Shown here in pieces: positions 33,184 to 41,213 of a DNA stretch of 64,000 nucleotides. A model generated the notes under the pieces. It made no database searches. It was not told the DNA's origin and was given only the letters and a program-made list of their open reading frames with translations. The translations under genes were made by a program, and so were the position numbers. Source of the DNA: Desulfitobacterium dichloroeliminans LMG P-21439 (GTDB lineage Bacteria; Bacillota; Desulfitobacteriia; Desulfitobacteriales; Desulfitobacteriaceae); contig NC_019903.1 in assembly GCF_000243135.2 (NCBI RefSeq), forward strand, positions 596,001 to 660,000. The letters run 5' to 3'. The stretch's first letter is position 1; every line of letters begins with the position of its first letter.

Positions 33184-34515
33184 ATGATGGTTTTGGGCAG
33201 TTTGGGAACCTCGATTATAATCGTGATCATTCTAATCATGGCTAACGGTTTATTTGCCATGACAGAAATCGCCATTGTGACATCTAAAAAGAATAGGTTG
33301 GTGAGTGCCAAGGAAAAAGGAGATTCCCGAGCAGCCTATGCGTTAAAGCTGACGGAAGACCCGAATCAGTTGCTTTCAACCATTCAGATCGGCATTACTC
33401 TCATTGGGGTAATTACCGGGGCCTTTGGTGGTGCAACTATCGCTGGACAGCTGGCCGAATATGTGGATGATATTGCAGTTCTGGCACCGATAAGCTATCA
33501 GTTCAGCTTTTTTTTAGTGGTCGGGTTATCGACTTATTTATCTCTAATCATTGGTGAACTCGTCCCCAAGCGGATCGGTATGGGCAATCCGGAAAAAGTC
33601 GCCTGTAGGGTGGCTAAACCAATGTATTACTTTTCGAAATTTGGTCGCCCTCTAATCTGGTTTCTCAGCAAATCCACAGAACTCGTCTTGAAGCTCCTGC
33701 GCATTAAACCCAGTACAGAACCAAATGTGACCGAGGAAGAGATTACTTCACTCATCGAGCAAGGGGTATACAGCGGTGTGGTCGAAGAGATCGAACAGGA
33801 CATGATGGAACAGATTTTTGATCTGGGAGATAGGCGTTTGGCCGATATTTTAACTCCCCGTACCCAAATAGTCTGGATTGATATAGAAGATTCCTTTGTG
33901 GATATTATTAGTCAAATGAATGAAAGTCCGCACTCTAAATTCCCCGTGGGGAAGGATAGCTTGGATGATTTTCAAGGGATACTCCATACCAAAGATGTTT
34001 TCGCCAAGATGGTATCCGGTGAAGACTTTGAGATTGCGGACTGCATTAAGGATACCTTAATTCATCCCGAGTCTATGAAGGTATTCCAAGCCTTAAAAAC
34101 CTTTCAAGTAGCTGGTCGCCATGAAGCTATGGTTATCGATGAGTATGGTGGGATTGAGGGCTTTGTCACCCTTCACGACATCATGGAGAACATCATCGGC
34201 GATATGCCCTTAAGAGAAGAACAAACCGATCCGGAAATCATCGAGAAGGATGAACTTTCCTGGTTAGCTGATGGCCTAGTGGCTATCGATACCTTCAGAC
34301 GTTACTTTGACTTAGAGGACGCAGACATGCCTTACACTGGGAGTTATCACACCTTAGGGGGTTTTATCACCAATCACATCGGGGATATACCGAAAGTGAC
34401 AGAGAGGGTCATTGTCGGGAATCTGCGTTTGGAAGTTGTGGATATGGATCATGTGCGCGTGGACAAGGTGATGATTACGAAGGTCAATCGAGAGGAACCA
34501 GAGTTCCAGATCTAA
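33184..34515 (+). CDS. CNNM/CorC-type membrane protein (DUF21, CBS pair, CorC_HlyC)
   Basis: The start is ATG 33184 or 33187 after GGAAACGAGG; an upstream TTG at 33166 has a poor site. The product is about 443 residues. The DUF21 domain has four helices (about 1-190) with 'FAMTEIAIVTSKKNRL' and 'PNQLLSTIQIGITLIGVITGAFGG'. A CBS pair follows at about 210-340 ('LTPRTQIVWIDIEDSF', 'MVIDEYGGIEGFVTLHDIMENIIG'). The C-terminal CorC_HlyC domain is at 355-435. Homologues export magnesium or sodium, or affect divalent-cation homeostasis; the old name hemolysin is not informative. A terminator follows. Confidence 0.92.
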   Translation: MMVLGSLGTSIIIVIILIMANGLFAMTEIAIVTSKKNRLVSAKEKGDSRAAYALKLTEDPNQLLSTIQIGITLIGVITGAFGGATIAGQLAEYVDDIAVLAPISYQFSFFLVVGLSTYLSLIIGELVPKRIGMGNPEKVACRVAKPMYYFSKFGRPLIWFLSKSTELVLKLLRIKPSTEPNVTEEEITSLIEQGVYSGVVEEIEQDMMEQIFDLGDRRLADILTPRTQIVWIDIEDSFVDIISQMNESPHSKFPVGKDSLDDFQGILHTKDVFAKMVSGEDFEIADCIKDTLIHPESMKVFQALKTFQVAGRHEAMVIDEYGGIEGFVTLHDIMENIIGDMPLREEQTDPEIIEKDELSWLADGLVAIDTFRRYFDLEDADMPYTGSYHTLGGFITNHIGDIPKVTERVIVGNLRLEVVDMDHVRVDKVMITKVNREEPEFQI

Positions 34516-34531
34516 AACTGAATCTTAACTC

Positions 34532-34578
34532 GAGGAGGTGCTGCCAGCGAACGTGTTCGTAGACAGCACCTCCTTTCT
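34532..34578 (+). terminator. Terminator after the CorC-like gene
   Basis: The 11-bp stem AGGAGGTGCTG/CAGCACCTCCT with a 20-nt loop is followed by a short T run. Confidence 0.78.
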
Positions 34579-34746
34579 AGTGAGACCTATAAAGCAGCTG
34601 ATTTATTATGCATAAGGTGGAAAAAGAAAACAACGAGTTATGGATTAAAGATTAAGGTAAGGATTTAAGGATTATGGATTAAAGGGATATGGAAAATGAA
34701 GGCGAATTAAAAAGGAAAACGCTGTAAAAATTGGTGGAGGTTCAAC

Positions 34747-36030
34747 ATGAAGAAGGGTTACTCCCCGCAACATATTCCTTTAACGTCCTTACTTGTTTTT
34801 CTCTTGTTGCTTTTTCTGTCATTATCCTTAGCAGGCTGCCAGAGTCAATCGTTCACCTCCTTAGCCCCAATTGGGCAAACTGGCAATCCTGTGCCAGCAC
34901 TAGAACCTGATCCAGTCCCTGAGTCTATTACCCAGAAGGACACCATTACCTTGACAGCCTTAGGGGATATTCTGATGCATAATACCTTGACTTGGGCAGG
35001 TGGACAGCCTGATGGAAGTTATGCCTTTGACTTCTTTGGGGAAGTTCGGGACCTGATGGAGGAGGGGGATTATTGCACTACGAATTTAGAGACGGCTTTA
35101 GCCGGACCGGAAACGGGCTATACAGGATATCCACTTTTTAATAGTCCTGACCCTATCGTAGATCATCTCAAAGAATACGGAGTGGATGGAGTAGTCGCAA
35201 CTAATAATCATCTTCTTGATCGGGGTTACCTAGGAGCTTTAAGGACTGTGAAAGTCATCGAAGAAGCGGGCCTAGATACTCTTGGTATTAAGAAAAGCGC
35301 TGAAGAATCCGGATTTTTGATCAAGGATATTCGTGGCACTCAGGTTGGTTATCTATCCTATACCTACGGAACCAATGGCCTAAGTCTCCCTGCCGAGCAT
35401 TCTTACTTTATAAACATGCTGGAAAAAGAGCGCATTCTCCAAGATATTGATGCTCTTAGACCCCAAGTGGAGCTATTGATTCTAGTTCTGCATTGGGGAG
35501 TGGAATACAGCACAGAGCCTACAGCAGAACAGAGGAGCCTGGCCCGAGAGTTTTTGGAAGCAGGGGCCGATGCTATCGTAGGCAGCCATCCTCATGTCAT
35601 TCAGCCTGTTGAGTATTTTACTATTAATGGCAAAAAGAAATTTGTAGCCTATTCCATTGGGAACTTTATTGGGGATCAACGGGGTCAAGAACGCAATAGC
35701 GGGGTTATTCTTCAACTGAAGTTTGGTGTTGAAAAAGTACTGCAGCCAAGCACAGCGGAATCTGTGGCATCACCCGAGGCAATGAAGACCAATGCTAGTT
35801 TGATTTCACACACCGTAGAACTTGACGAGGTCAAGCTTATTTCTACCTTCTCCCATAGCTATACCAAAGAAGGCAGGCAACACTTCCGTGTCATCCCCGT
35901 GGAAGAAACCGTCGAGAAGATCAAGGCCAATAAAGAAGAGATCTTAACCAGCGTCGATCTACCTCTTCTGGAAAACGTCCTAAAAACGACCCGTGATCGC
36001 CTGAGCCAACTCACAGCAAGCGAGACCTAG
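34747..36030 (+). CDS. CapA-family lipoprotein (metallophosphatase-like)
   Basis: The 427-residue protein starts behind GGTGGAGG. A signal peptide ends in the lipobox 'LSLAGC' near residues 24-29, so it is a lipoprotein on the outer face of the membrane. The CapA domain spans about 65-310, with metal-site motifs 'LGDILMHNTLTW', 'TTNLETALAG', 'VVATNNHLLDRGYLGA', 'LVLHWGVEY' and 'GADAIVGSHPHVIQPVEYF'. CapA/PgsA proteins assist poly-gamma-glutamate or capsule assembly, but many Firmicute copies occur without that system, as here. A 100-residue charged C-terminal extension has no clear match. Confidence 0.9.
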   Translation: MKKGYSPQHIPLTSLLVFLLLLFLSLSLAGCQSQSFTSLAPIGQTGNPVPALEPDPVPESITQKDTITLTALGDILMHNTLTWAGGQPDGSYAFDFFGEVRDLMEEGDYCTTNLETALAGPETGYTGYPLFNSPDPIVDHLKEYGVDGVVATNNHLLDRGYLGALRTVKVIEEAGLDTLGIKKSAEESGFLIKDIRGTQVGYLSYTYGTNGLSLPAEHSYFINMLEKERILQDIDALRPQVELLILVLHWGVEYSTEPTAEQRSLAREFLEAGADAIVGSHPHVIQPVEYFTINGKKKFVAYSIGNFIGDQRGQERNSGVILQLKFGVEKVLQPSTAESVASPEAMKTNASLISHTVELDEVKLISTFSHSYTKEGRQHFRVIPVEETVEKIKANKEEILTSVDLPLLENVLKTTRDRLSQLTASET

Positions 36031-36130
36031 AAAATATTATTCGAAGATTTCGACACTCACCCTTTGGGATAAGAAGGAATTTTATAAGTAATCTAGAATA
36101 TATCTTTTTATAACCTATAACATAGTATAA

Positions 36131-36275
36131 AAGTATCATGGAGATACTTCTTGTTCTGTAAGAACAACTAGTTTTATAAGATAACTAGGTTTATTAGTAG
36201 TGATAAATTCAAACGATGGATATGACCATGAAGGTCTTGCCTGAGGAAATGGGCGGATCTTCATGGTTTTATTTT
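36131..36275 (+). promoter_or_regulatory. Structured leader with attenuator before cbiM (riboswitch candidate)
   Basis: Three back-to-back perfect hairpins (36131-36149, AAGTATC/GATACTT; 36151-36167, TTGTTCT/AGAACAA; 36168-36188, CTAGTT/AACTAG) are followed by a terminator-like stem ACCATGAAG/CTTCATGGT (36225-36233, 36259-36267) with TTTATTTTT. The terminator ends about 20 bp before the cbiM start. No cobalamin-box sequence was seen, nor the NiCo consensus as I recall it. Its position before a Ni/Co importer suggests metal control. Confidence 0.6.
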
Positions 36276-36295
36276 TGGAGAGGGAGATGATTAGT

Positions 36296-37348
36296 ATGCA
36301 TATGGCTGATGCCTTGATTTCACCGGCAGTAGGGGTAACCATGTGGGCAGCGACCGCAGGTGTCGCCGCATACTCCATAAAGAAAATCCAAGACGATATG
36401 GATGAAAAGAAGATTCCTTTGATGGGGGTCATGGGGGCATTTGTTTTTGCTGCTCAGATGATTAACTTTACGATACCCGGAACAGGATCTAGCGGACATC
36501 TCGGTGGGGGGTTGTTACTGGCGATTCTTCTCGGGCCTTATGCTGGATTTTTGACAATGGCCGCGATTCTGACTATACAGGCCTTATTCTTTGCCGATGG
36601 AGGGCTTTTGGCATTAGGGGCGAATATATTTAATCTTGGCTTTTTTACATGCTTTGTAGTCTACCCTCTTATCTATAAACCGCTGATGGCCAAAGGATAT
36701 AATTCGAAACGGATATTAGGTGCTGCTCTCTTGGCAGCAGTTATTGGTCTTCAGTTGGGTTCCTTGAGCGTTGTCCTTGAGACTCTTTTTTCAGGGAAGA
36801 CCGAATTGCCTTTTAACACTTTCCTCCTACTTATGCAGCCCATCCACTTGGCAATTGGGATAGTTGAGGGTCTGGTGATAGCTGCAGTGGTTACTTTTGT
36901 CTGGAAGGAACGTCCAGAGATACTTGAGAATGCAAGATGGGGAGAAAGGCTAGGTAGCATCTCCTTGAAACGGGTCCTTACGGTTCTTGTCTTGGCTGCA
37001 GTCCTTACCGGTGGAGTGTTCTCTTGGTTTGCTTCGTCTAATCCTGATGGACTGGAATGGTCTATGCATAAAGCGGCAGGAGTGGAAGAGCTGGAGGCAA
37101 CGGGGGGAATTCATCAAATGCTTGCTGATCTTCAAAGCAATATTGCTTTTTTACCGGATTATGGTTTCAGAGCTTCAGAGGAAGAAAGTGCACCAGCTAC
37201 TGCCGAAGGCAGCGAAGTATGGCCTGCAGTCGATAGCGGCACGACCACAGCGGGAATCGTGGGAGCGGGCTTGACCCTTGTTTTGGCGGGTATAATCGGC
37301 TTTGTTGTAACATTACTAAAAAAAAGAAATTCTAGCCCAGCGAAATAA
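36296..37348 (+). CDS. cbiM: Cobalt/nickel ECF transporter substrate-binding subunit CbiM, with PDGLE domain
   Basis: This is the integral S component that binds Co2+ or Ni2+. ATG 36296 is required because the family begins Met-His ('MHMADALISP'), where His2 is a metal ligand. GGAGAGGGAG precedes it. The product is about 350 residues. Seven or so helices fill residues 1-240, with 'FTIPGTGSSGHLGGGLL' carrying another conserved His. 'SNPDGLEWSMHKAAG' begins the CbiN-like PDGLE domain, followed by a final membrane helix. The cbiM-N fusion explains the absence of a separate cbiN. Metal specificity, Co or Ni, cannot be told. Confidence 0.92.
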   Translation: MHMADALISPAVGVTMWAATAGVAAYSIKKIQDDMDEKKIPLMGVMGAFVFAAQMINFTIPGTGSSGHLGGGLLLAILLGPYAGFLTMAAILTIQALFFADGGLLALGANIFNLGFFTCFVVYPLIYKPLMAKGYNSKRILGAALLAAVIGLQLGSLSVVLETLFSGKTELPFNTFLLLMQPIHLAIGIVEGLVIAAVVTFVWKERPEILENARWGERLGSISLKRVLTVLVLAAVLTGGVFSWFASSNPDGLEWSMHKAAGVEELEATGGIHQMLADLQSNIAFLPDYGFRASEEESAPATAEGSEVWPAVDSGTTTAGIVGAGLTLVLAGIIGFVVTLLKKRNSSPAK

Positions 37349-37412
37349 TATCAACTCAATTGAGCAGTAGAAGATCGGAAATTACCCCTAGTCTTTGTGA
37401 GGTGTGGAGATT

Positions 37413-38210
37413 ATGGCGAATATGATGGATACAGTCTTTGATATGCGGCTTTTGGATGATTTATCCGGCAAGGAAACGTTGATCCATAGAGTTCATCCTT
37501 TAGCAAAGCTTCTCACAACACTTCTCTTTATCGTTGTGGTTGTATCCTACGACCGCTATGAAATCTTTGGCCTTCTGCCCTTGGTTTTCTTTCCGGTGCT
37601 GGTAATGTCCTTGGGGGAGCTGCCTCTTGGCCCCATCATGAAGCGCATGCTCTTGGCGGCCCCCTTCGCTTTGGGAATAGGAGTACTCAACCCCTTTTTT
37701 GATCATCAGGTCTTTATGGTTGGTGGAATCACCCTGTCTAGAGGCTGGATCACCTTTTTATCAATTCTTATTAAATCTATCCTGACGGTAAGTGCAGCCC
37801 TTTTGCTGATAGCCACTACGGGGATGGATAAATTAGGATCTGCTTTGCGGTTGCTCAAGATCCCCAAATTGTTTGTCCTTCAGCTCCTTCTAACCTATCG
37901 CTATATCTCTGTCTTACTGGAAGAGGTTTCGACGATTTGGAGAGCTTATTCCTTACGGTCCCCTCAGCAGAAGGGGATTAATCACAAGGTTTGGGGGCCC
38001 TTAATCGGACAACTGTTACTACGGACCTATGAGAGGGCCCAGAGGGTCTATCAATCTATGTGTTTAAGAGGATTTACAGGGGAATATAATACGGGAGAGC
38101 AGCAGAAGCCTACGGGTAAGGATTTCATTTATGCGTTGAGCTGGGGTGCCTTTTTTATTCTTGCTAAAATGATCAATATTCCTCTGCTGATAGGTAACTT
38201 ATTTTATTAA
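37413..38210 (+). CDS. cbiQ: ECF transporter transmembrane subunit CbiQ
   Basis: The 265-residue T component couples the ATPase to CbiM. ATG 37413 (MANMMDTVFDMR) follows GAGGTGTGGAG. About five helices are seen, with 'KSILTVSAALLLIATTGMDKLGSALRLLKIPKLFV' and 'LLEEVSTIWRAYSLRSPQQKG' near residue 170 giving the ATPase-contact A-R-x motifs of CbiQ/EcfT, including 'YQSMCLRGF' near 215. It lies 64 bp after cbiM and 114 bp before cbiO, in one operon. Confidence 0.92.
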   Translation: MANMMDTVFDMRLLDDLSGKETLIHRVHPLAKLLTTLLFIVVVVSYDRYEIFGLLPLVFFPVLVMSLGELPLGPIMKRMLLAAPFALGIGVLNPFFDHQVFMVGGITLSRGWITFLSILIKSILTVSAALLLIATTGMDKLGSALRLLKIPKLFVLQLLLTYRYISVLLEEVSTIWRAYSLRSPQQKGINHKVWGPLIGQLLLRTYERAQRVYQSMCLRGFTGEYNTGEQQKPTGKDFIYALSWGAFFILAKMINIPLLIGNLFY

Positions 38211-38324
38211 TATGAGTGCGCACAGGTAGCACAGGATACATCGCTTCGCTTAGTATGACAGAGGTCCCAACTATTTGGCATACTGAAGGAAGACTGACGG
38301 ATGGATATGTACAGGAGGAACCTT

Positions 38325-39089
38325 ATGAGTCACCATATGACAGAAGTTAGAGATCTACAATTTATATACCCTGATGGGCATAAGGCGATCAAGCGGATGA
38401 CCTTCACCATTCATCACGGGGAATCAGTAGGGATTATCGGAGCTAACGGTGCGGGGAAATCTACTTTACTTATGCTACTCATGGGAGTTTTGTTCCCTAG
38501 CCAAGGGGAAGTTCGGGTTGGGGAGGTTCTTGTCACAAAAAAAACCCTGCCCATAGTCCGCCAACGGATGGGGATGGTTTTTCAAAACCCTGATGATCAG
38601 CTGTTTATGAATACAGTCTATGAGGATGTGGCCTTTGGACCTCGCAATTATAAGCTGGATGAACAAGAAGTAGAGAAACGGGTCCTTCAAGCTTTAGAAA
38701 TGGTCGGAATCTCTCATTTAAAGGATCGAGCTCCCTATAAATTATCCGGCGGCGAAAAACGGGCAGCTGCTATTGCCGCCGTGCTTTCTATGCAACCGGA
38801 TATCTTAATTATGGATGAGCCCTCTTCAGCCCTAGATCCCAAATCCAGACGTAGGCTAATGAAGTTACTTCAGGGTTTTGAACATACCAAGATTATTACA
38901 AGTCACGATATCGACATGGTTTATGAATTATGTGACAGAATTATCGTCATTCATCAGGGTCAAGTTGCCGCTGACGGCCCGACCGCGGAAATCTTAACCA
39001 ATGCGGAACTCCTGGATGCCTGCGGCTTAGAGATGCCCCTGTCTCTGCAGGGGTGCCCGGTCTGTGGATGTGGAAAAGGAAAGCAATAA
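38325..39089 (+). CDS. cbiO: ECF transporter ATPase CbiO, with C-terminal Cys tail
   Basis: ATG 38325 (MSHHMTEVRDLQF) is chosen for its AGGAGG site 6 nt upstream. The product is 254 residues. Walker A is 'GANGAGKST', the Q loop 'MVFQNPDDQLF', the signature 'LSGGEKRAAAIAAVLS' and Walker B 'ILIMDEPSSALD', with the His switch in 'ITSHDIDMV'. It powers Co/Ni import with CbiM and CbiQ. The last residues, 'LQGCPVCGCGKGKQ', form a C-x2-C-x-C tail that is unusual for an ECF ATPase and could bind metal. A terminator follows at once. Confidence 0.94.
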   Translation: MSHHMTEVRDLQFIYPDGHKAIKRMTFTIHHGESVGIIGANGAGKSTLLMLLMGVLFPSQGEVRVGEVLVTKKTLPIVRQRMGMVFQNPDDQLFMNTVYEDVAFGPRNYKLDEQEVEKRVLQALEMVGISHLKDRAPYKLSGGEKRAAAIAAVLSMQPDILIMDEPSSALDPKSRRRLMKLLQGFEHTKIITSHDIDMVYELCDRIIVIHQGQVAADGPTAEILTNAELLDACGLEMPLSLQGCPVCGCGKGKQ

Positions 39090-39096
39090 AAAAATG

Positions 39097-39121
39097 ACGT
39101 TTCCAAGAAGCGTTTTTTTAT
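39097..39121 (+). terminator. Terminator after cbiO
   Basis: The stem ACGTTTC/GAAGCGT (39097-39103, 39107-39113) is followed by T7, 8 bp after the cbiO stop. Confidence 0.78.
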
Positions 39122-39210
39122 TACCCATGACTTCTTTCGCCGTAATAATACCAAACCAAAAGATGGAGCATAGGGAAAGCTGGAGCATAGAATATAAACG
39201 ATCGAAGACC

Positions 39211-40005
39211 ATGATTAAAGGAGGGATTGCTACGGGATATGAAGTTAGAGAACAGATATTGGTCAATAATCGACCGCAAGAACCTTTGCAGCCTCAAGGA
39301 TTTGTGATTCATTCTACCGCTACTCCTGGGGCTACGGCTCAAAATGAGTTCAACTATTTCAACAGCGAATACCGGGCGGCCTCTGCCCACTACTTTGTGG
39401 ACTGGAGTGAGATTATCCGAGCCATTCCGGAAAATGAAGTGGCTTGGCATGCGGGTCACACGGGCAATCACCGCTTTTTATCTGTGGAGATGAGCGAACC
39501 CCAAGGTTACGACACGGATAAATTTCATGAAGTCTGGAAACGCACCCTGTGGCTAGTTGCCGATGCGTGTGTCCGCTATGGTTGGACACAAAAAAATGTC
39601 TTCTCCCATCGGGATATATCCCTAAACTATGGAGAATCGAACCATACGGATCCTATCGATTATTTTAAGACGTACGGTTACACATGGGAGGATCTGTTAA
39701 TGGCCCTCGAGGGGGAAATTGATGGACTACAGAAGAACAATGGAGGAGGAGATGACCAAGTGGATAACCTGATTTTAGTGGGTCGCGGTGCGGATGAGAG
39801 GGCTGCAGGCTATCTAGCAGATTACCTCCAGGCGCCTATTCTCTATTTAGATCGGCTAAGTAAGGGATACCTTGATGCAGCTAAGAAGATTTATGTGGTC
39901 GGTGGCAGTAGTAAGCCAGTGGAGCGTGCAATCCTGATTTCAGGTGGGGATCGCTATGCTACCTGCCAAAAAGTGCTTGATTTTATTCGTACAGGCAAGG
40001 TTTAG
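39211..40005 (+). CDS. N-acetylmuramoyl-L-alanine amidase with cell-wall-binding repeat-like tail
   Basis: The start is uncertain. ATG 39211 is chosen because the open frame upstream crosses the cbiO terminator; a GGAGGG inside the frame may serve a later non-ATG start. The product is about 264 residues. The amidase_2 domain has zinc-ligand regions 'FVIHSTATPGATA', 'EVAWHAG' and 'NVFSHRDISLNYGESNHTDPIDYF', so it should cut the amide between MurNAc and L-Ala. The C-terminal 80 residues ('LILVGRGADERAAGYLADYL...ISGGDRYAT') resemble one cell-wall-binding repeat 2 unit. No signal peptide is seen, which suits a spore mother-cell or prophage-type enzyme. Confidence 0.82.
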   Translation: MIKGGIATGYEVREQILVNNRPQEPLQPQGFVIHSTATPGATAQNEFNYFNSEYRAASAHYFVDWSEIIRAIPENEVAWHAGHTGNHRFLSVEMSEPQGYDTDKFHEVWKRTLWLVADACVRYGWTQKNVFSHRDISLNYGESNHTDPIDYFKTYGYTWEDLLMALEGEIDGLQKNNGGGDDQVDNLILVGRGADERAAGYLADYLQAPILYLDRLSKGYLDAAKKIYVVGGSSKPVERAILISGGDRYATCQKVLDFIRTGKV

Positions 40006-40012
40006 ACAATGG

Positions 40013-41011
40013 CTAGCTCTCCAGTAGATGTCGATAGGCAGCCAAAGTCAATTCTCCGACCCTAGCCCAAGAATAATGCTTGTGAATATGTTCTGTTAAA
40101 GGCTTTGGCGAGATCGTCAAGGCCTTTTCTAAAGCAGGGATCAGACTATCTTCCTCAAAGGGATTCACATAAACAGCCATATCTTGAAAATACTCTCTGG
40201 ACCATCCTTGATTAGTGGTAAGGACTCTAGCTCCACAAGCCCCAGCTTCCAAGCTGGATAAGCCCGTGGTTTCATACCAACTCGGCATAGCATGAACTTT
40301 AGCTGCCGCGTAGGCAGAGGCAAGAAGTCTCCCTTGGAGTGTACCCAGATAGATTACATGGGGATAAGCTTGCACTTCCTCAAAGTACTGGGGTTCATCG
40401 ATAGGACCGGCTAAGACGAGGGTGAGCCCCAGTTCCTGGCAGCACTGGGCAAGCCATTTTTGATTCTTACGAGAGGAGATACGACCTACCGACAGTACAA
40501 ACTCCTCGGGAAGTCCGGGGCATTGCTCCCGAAAGCAGGTTTCGTCGATGCCGAGATATTCGGTGGGGAATCCATTGGGGATAACCTGGTAGGATGTAGT
40601 GACTTGAAAATCCTTTTGGATATGCTCCATTTCTGAGTGCCCACTCGGAAGAAGAAGGTCGCATTCCCGCAGTAACTGTCCCCGCCAGGGTTGATAGGAC
40701 TCCCATTGCTCGAAAGCCGGTGAACGTGCATTATCATTTTTAAGGTAAGATTCCATATTCCAATAGCTGGGAGAAACCACAAGGGGCTTATTTTGCTTTT
40801 TGGCGTTCTCAAAGAACATAGATACATCCACCACCGGGGTGACATTGAAAATATGAACCAAGTCATATTCTTCAAGTTGGACCTTGGGGTTAAGATTTAA
40901 AAATACTTGAACCCCAAGGTTTTTAAGAGCTTGAGCGGTGGCTAAGAGCTGTATGGTATCTCCTGCTGGGTGTTTGCGATAATCCTGACGTACTTGAAAA
41001 AGAACCTTCAC
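40013..41011 (-). CDS. Glycosyltransferase, GT4/GT-B type
   Basis: The 332-residue protein starts at GTG 41011 behind AAAGGGG. The Rossmann-like N-terminal half ends near 160. The donor-binding half has 'VLSVGRISSRKNQKWLAQCC', 'LAGPIDEPQYFEEV', 'YLGTLQGRLLASAYAAAKVHAMPSWYETTGLSSLEAGACGARVLTT', with the E-x7-E-type motif in the last segment. It transfers a nucleotide-activated sugar to an unknown acceptor in the cytoplasm. Its gene follows the DUF1858-like and unknown 473-residue genes with a gap of 1 bp or a short overlap, so all three are one operon. Surface or spore glycan decoration is possible. Confidence 0.88.
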   Translation of the reverse strand: MKVLFQVRQDYRKHPAGDTIQLLATAQALKNLGVQVFLNLNPKVQLEEYDLVHIFNVTPVVDVSMFFENAKKQNKPLVVSPSYWNMESYLKNDNARSPAFEQWESYQPWRGQLLRECDLLLPSGHSEMEHIQKDFQVTTSYQVIPNGFPTEYLGIDETCFREQCPGLPEEFVLSVGRISSRKNQKWLAQCCQELGLTLVLAGPIDEPQYFEEVQAYPHVIYLGTLQGRLLASAYAAAKVHAMPSWYETTGLSSLEAGACGARVLTTNQGWSREYFQDMAVYVNPFEEDSLIPALEKALTISPKPLTEHIHKHYSWARVGELTLAAYRHLLES

Positions 41012-41012
41012 T

Positions 41013-41213
41013 TTAATATCCCCTTTGCAATACTTTCAGCAAGGTTTCCGTTGCGAGATTATAGCGCTGAGCAAGCTGATCGAGGGTCATATCCAGTAAG
41101 TAATAGATGCCGCACCCGGAGACTGGAATGCCTAGTCTACGGAAGAGAGGCTTGAGCTGGGGATATTGCTTTAGAACATCCCCATATTTCATCAGACTGT
41201 TTATGTTAACCAT
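41013..41213 (-). CDS. DUF1858-like small protein
   Basis: The 66-residue protein 'INSLMKYGDVLKQYPQLKPLFRRLGIPVSGCG...' then 'LDQLAQRYNLATETLLKVLQ' resembles the DUF1858/ScdA N-terminal helical fold, in which a Cys-Gly-Cys type loop follows 'LG'. Here only one Cys remains (SGCG). The first ATG at 41213 overlaps the end of the upstream gene by 13 bp, and a downstream ATG at 41192 is an alternative. It is wedged between the unknown propeller-like gene and the glycosyltransferase. The domain is known mainly in redox and Fe-S repair settings; that role is not shown here. Confidence 0.6.
   Translation of the reverse strand: MVNINSLMKYGDVLKQYPQLKPLFRRLGIPVSGCGIYYLLDMTLDQLAQRYNLATETLLKVLQRGY

Noticed and set aside
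36125-36150. Third copy of the unit A/B promoter in the cbiM leader (shared TATCATGG)
   Set aside because: The -35 element and the AGTCAGGA start are missing; the shared bases are part of a local hairpin.
39064-39210. Longer N-terminus for the amidase
   Set aside because: The extension overlaps the end of cbiO and the cbiO terminator and has no ribosome site.
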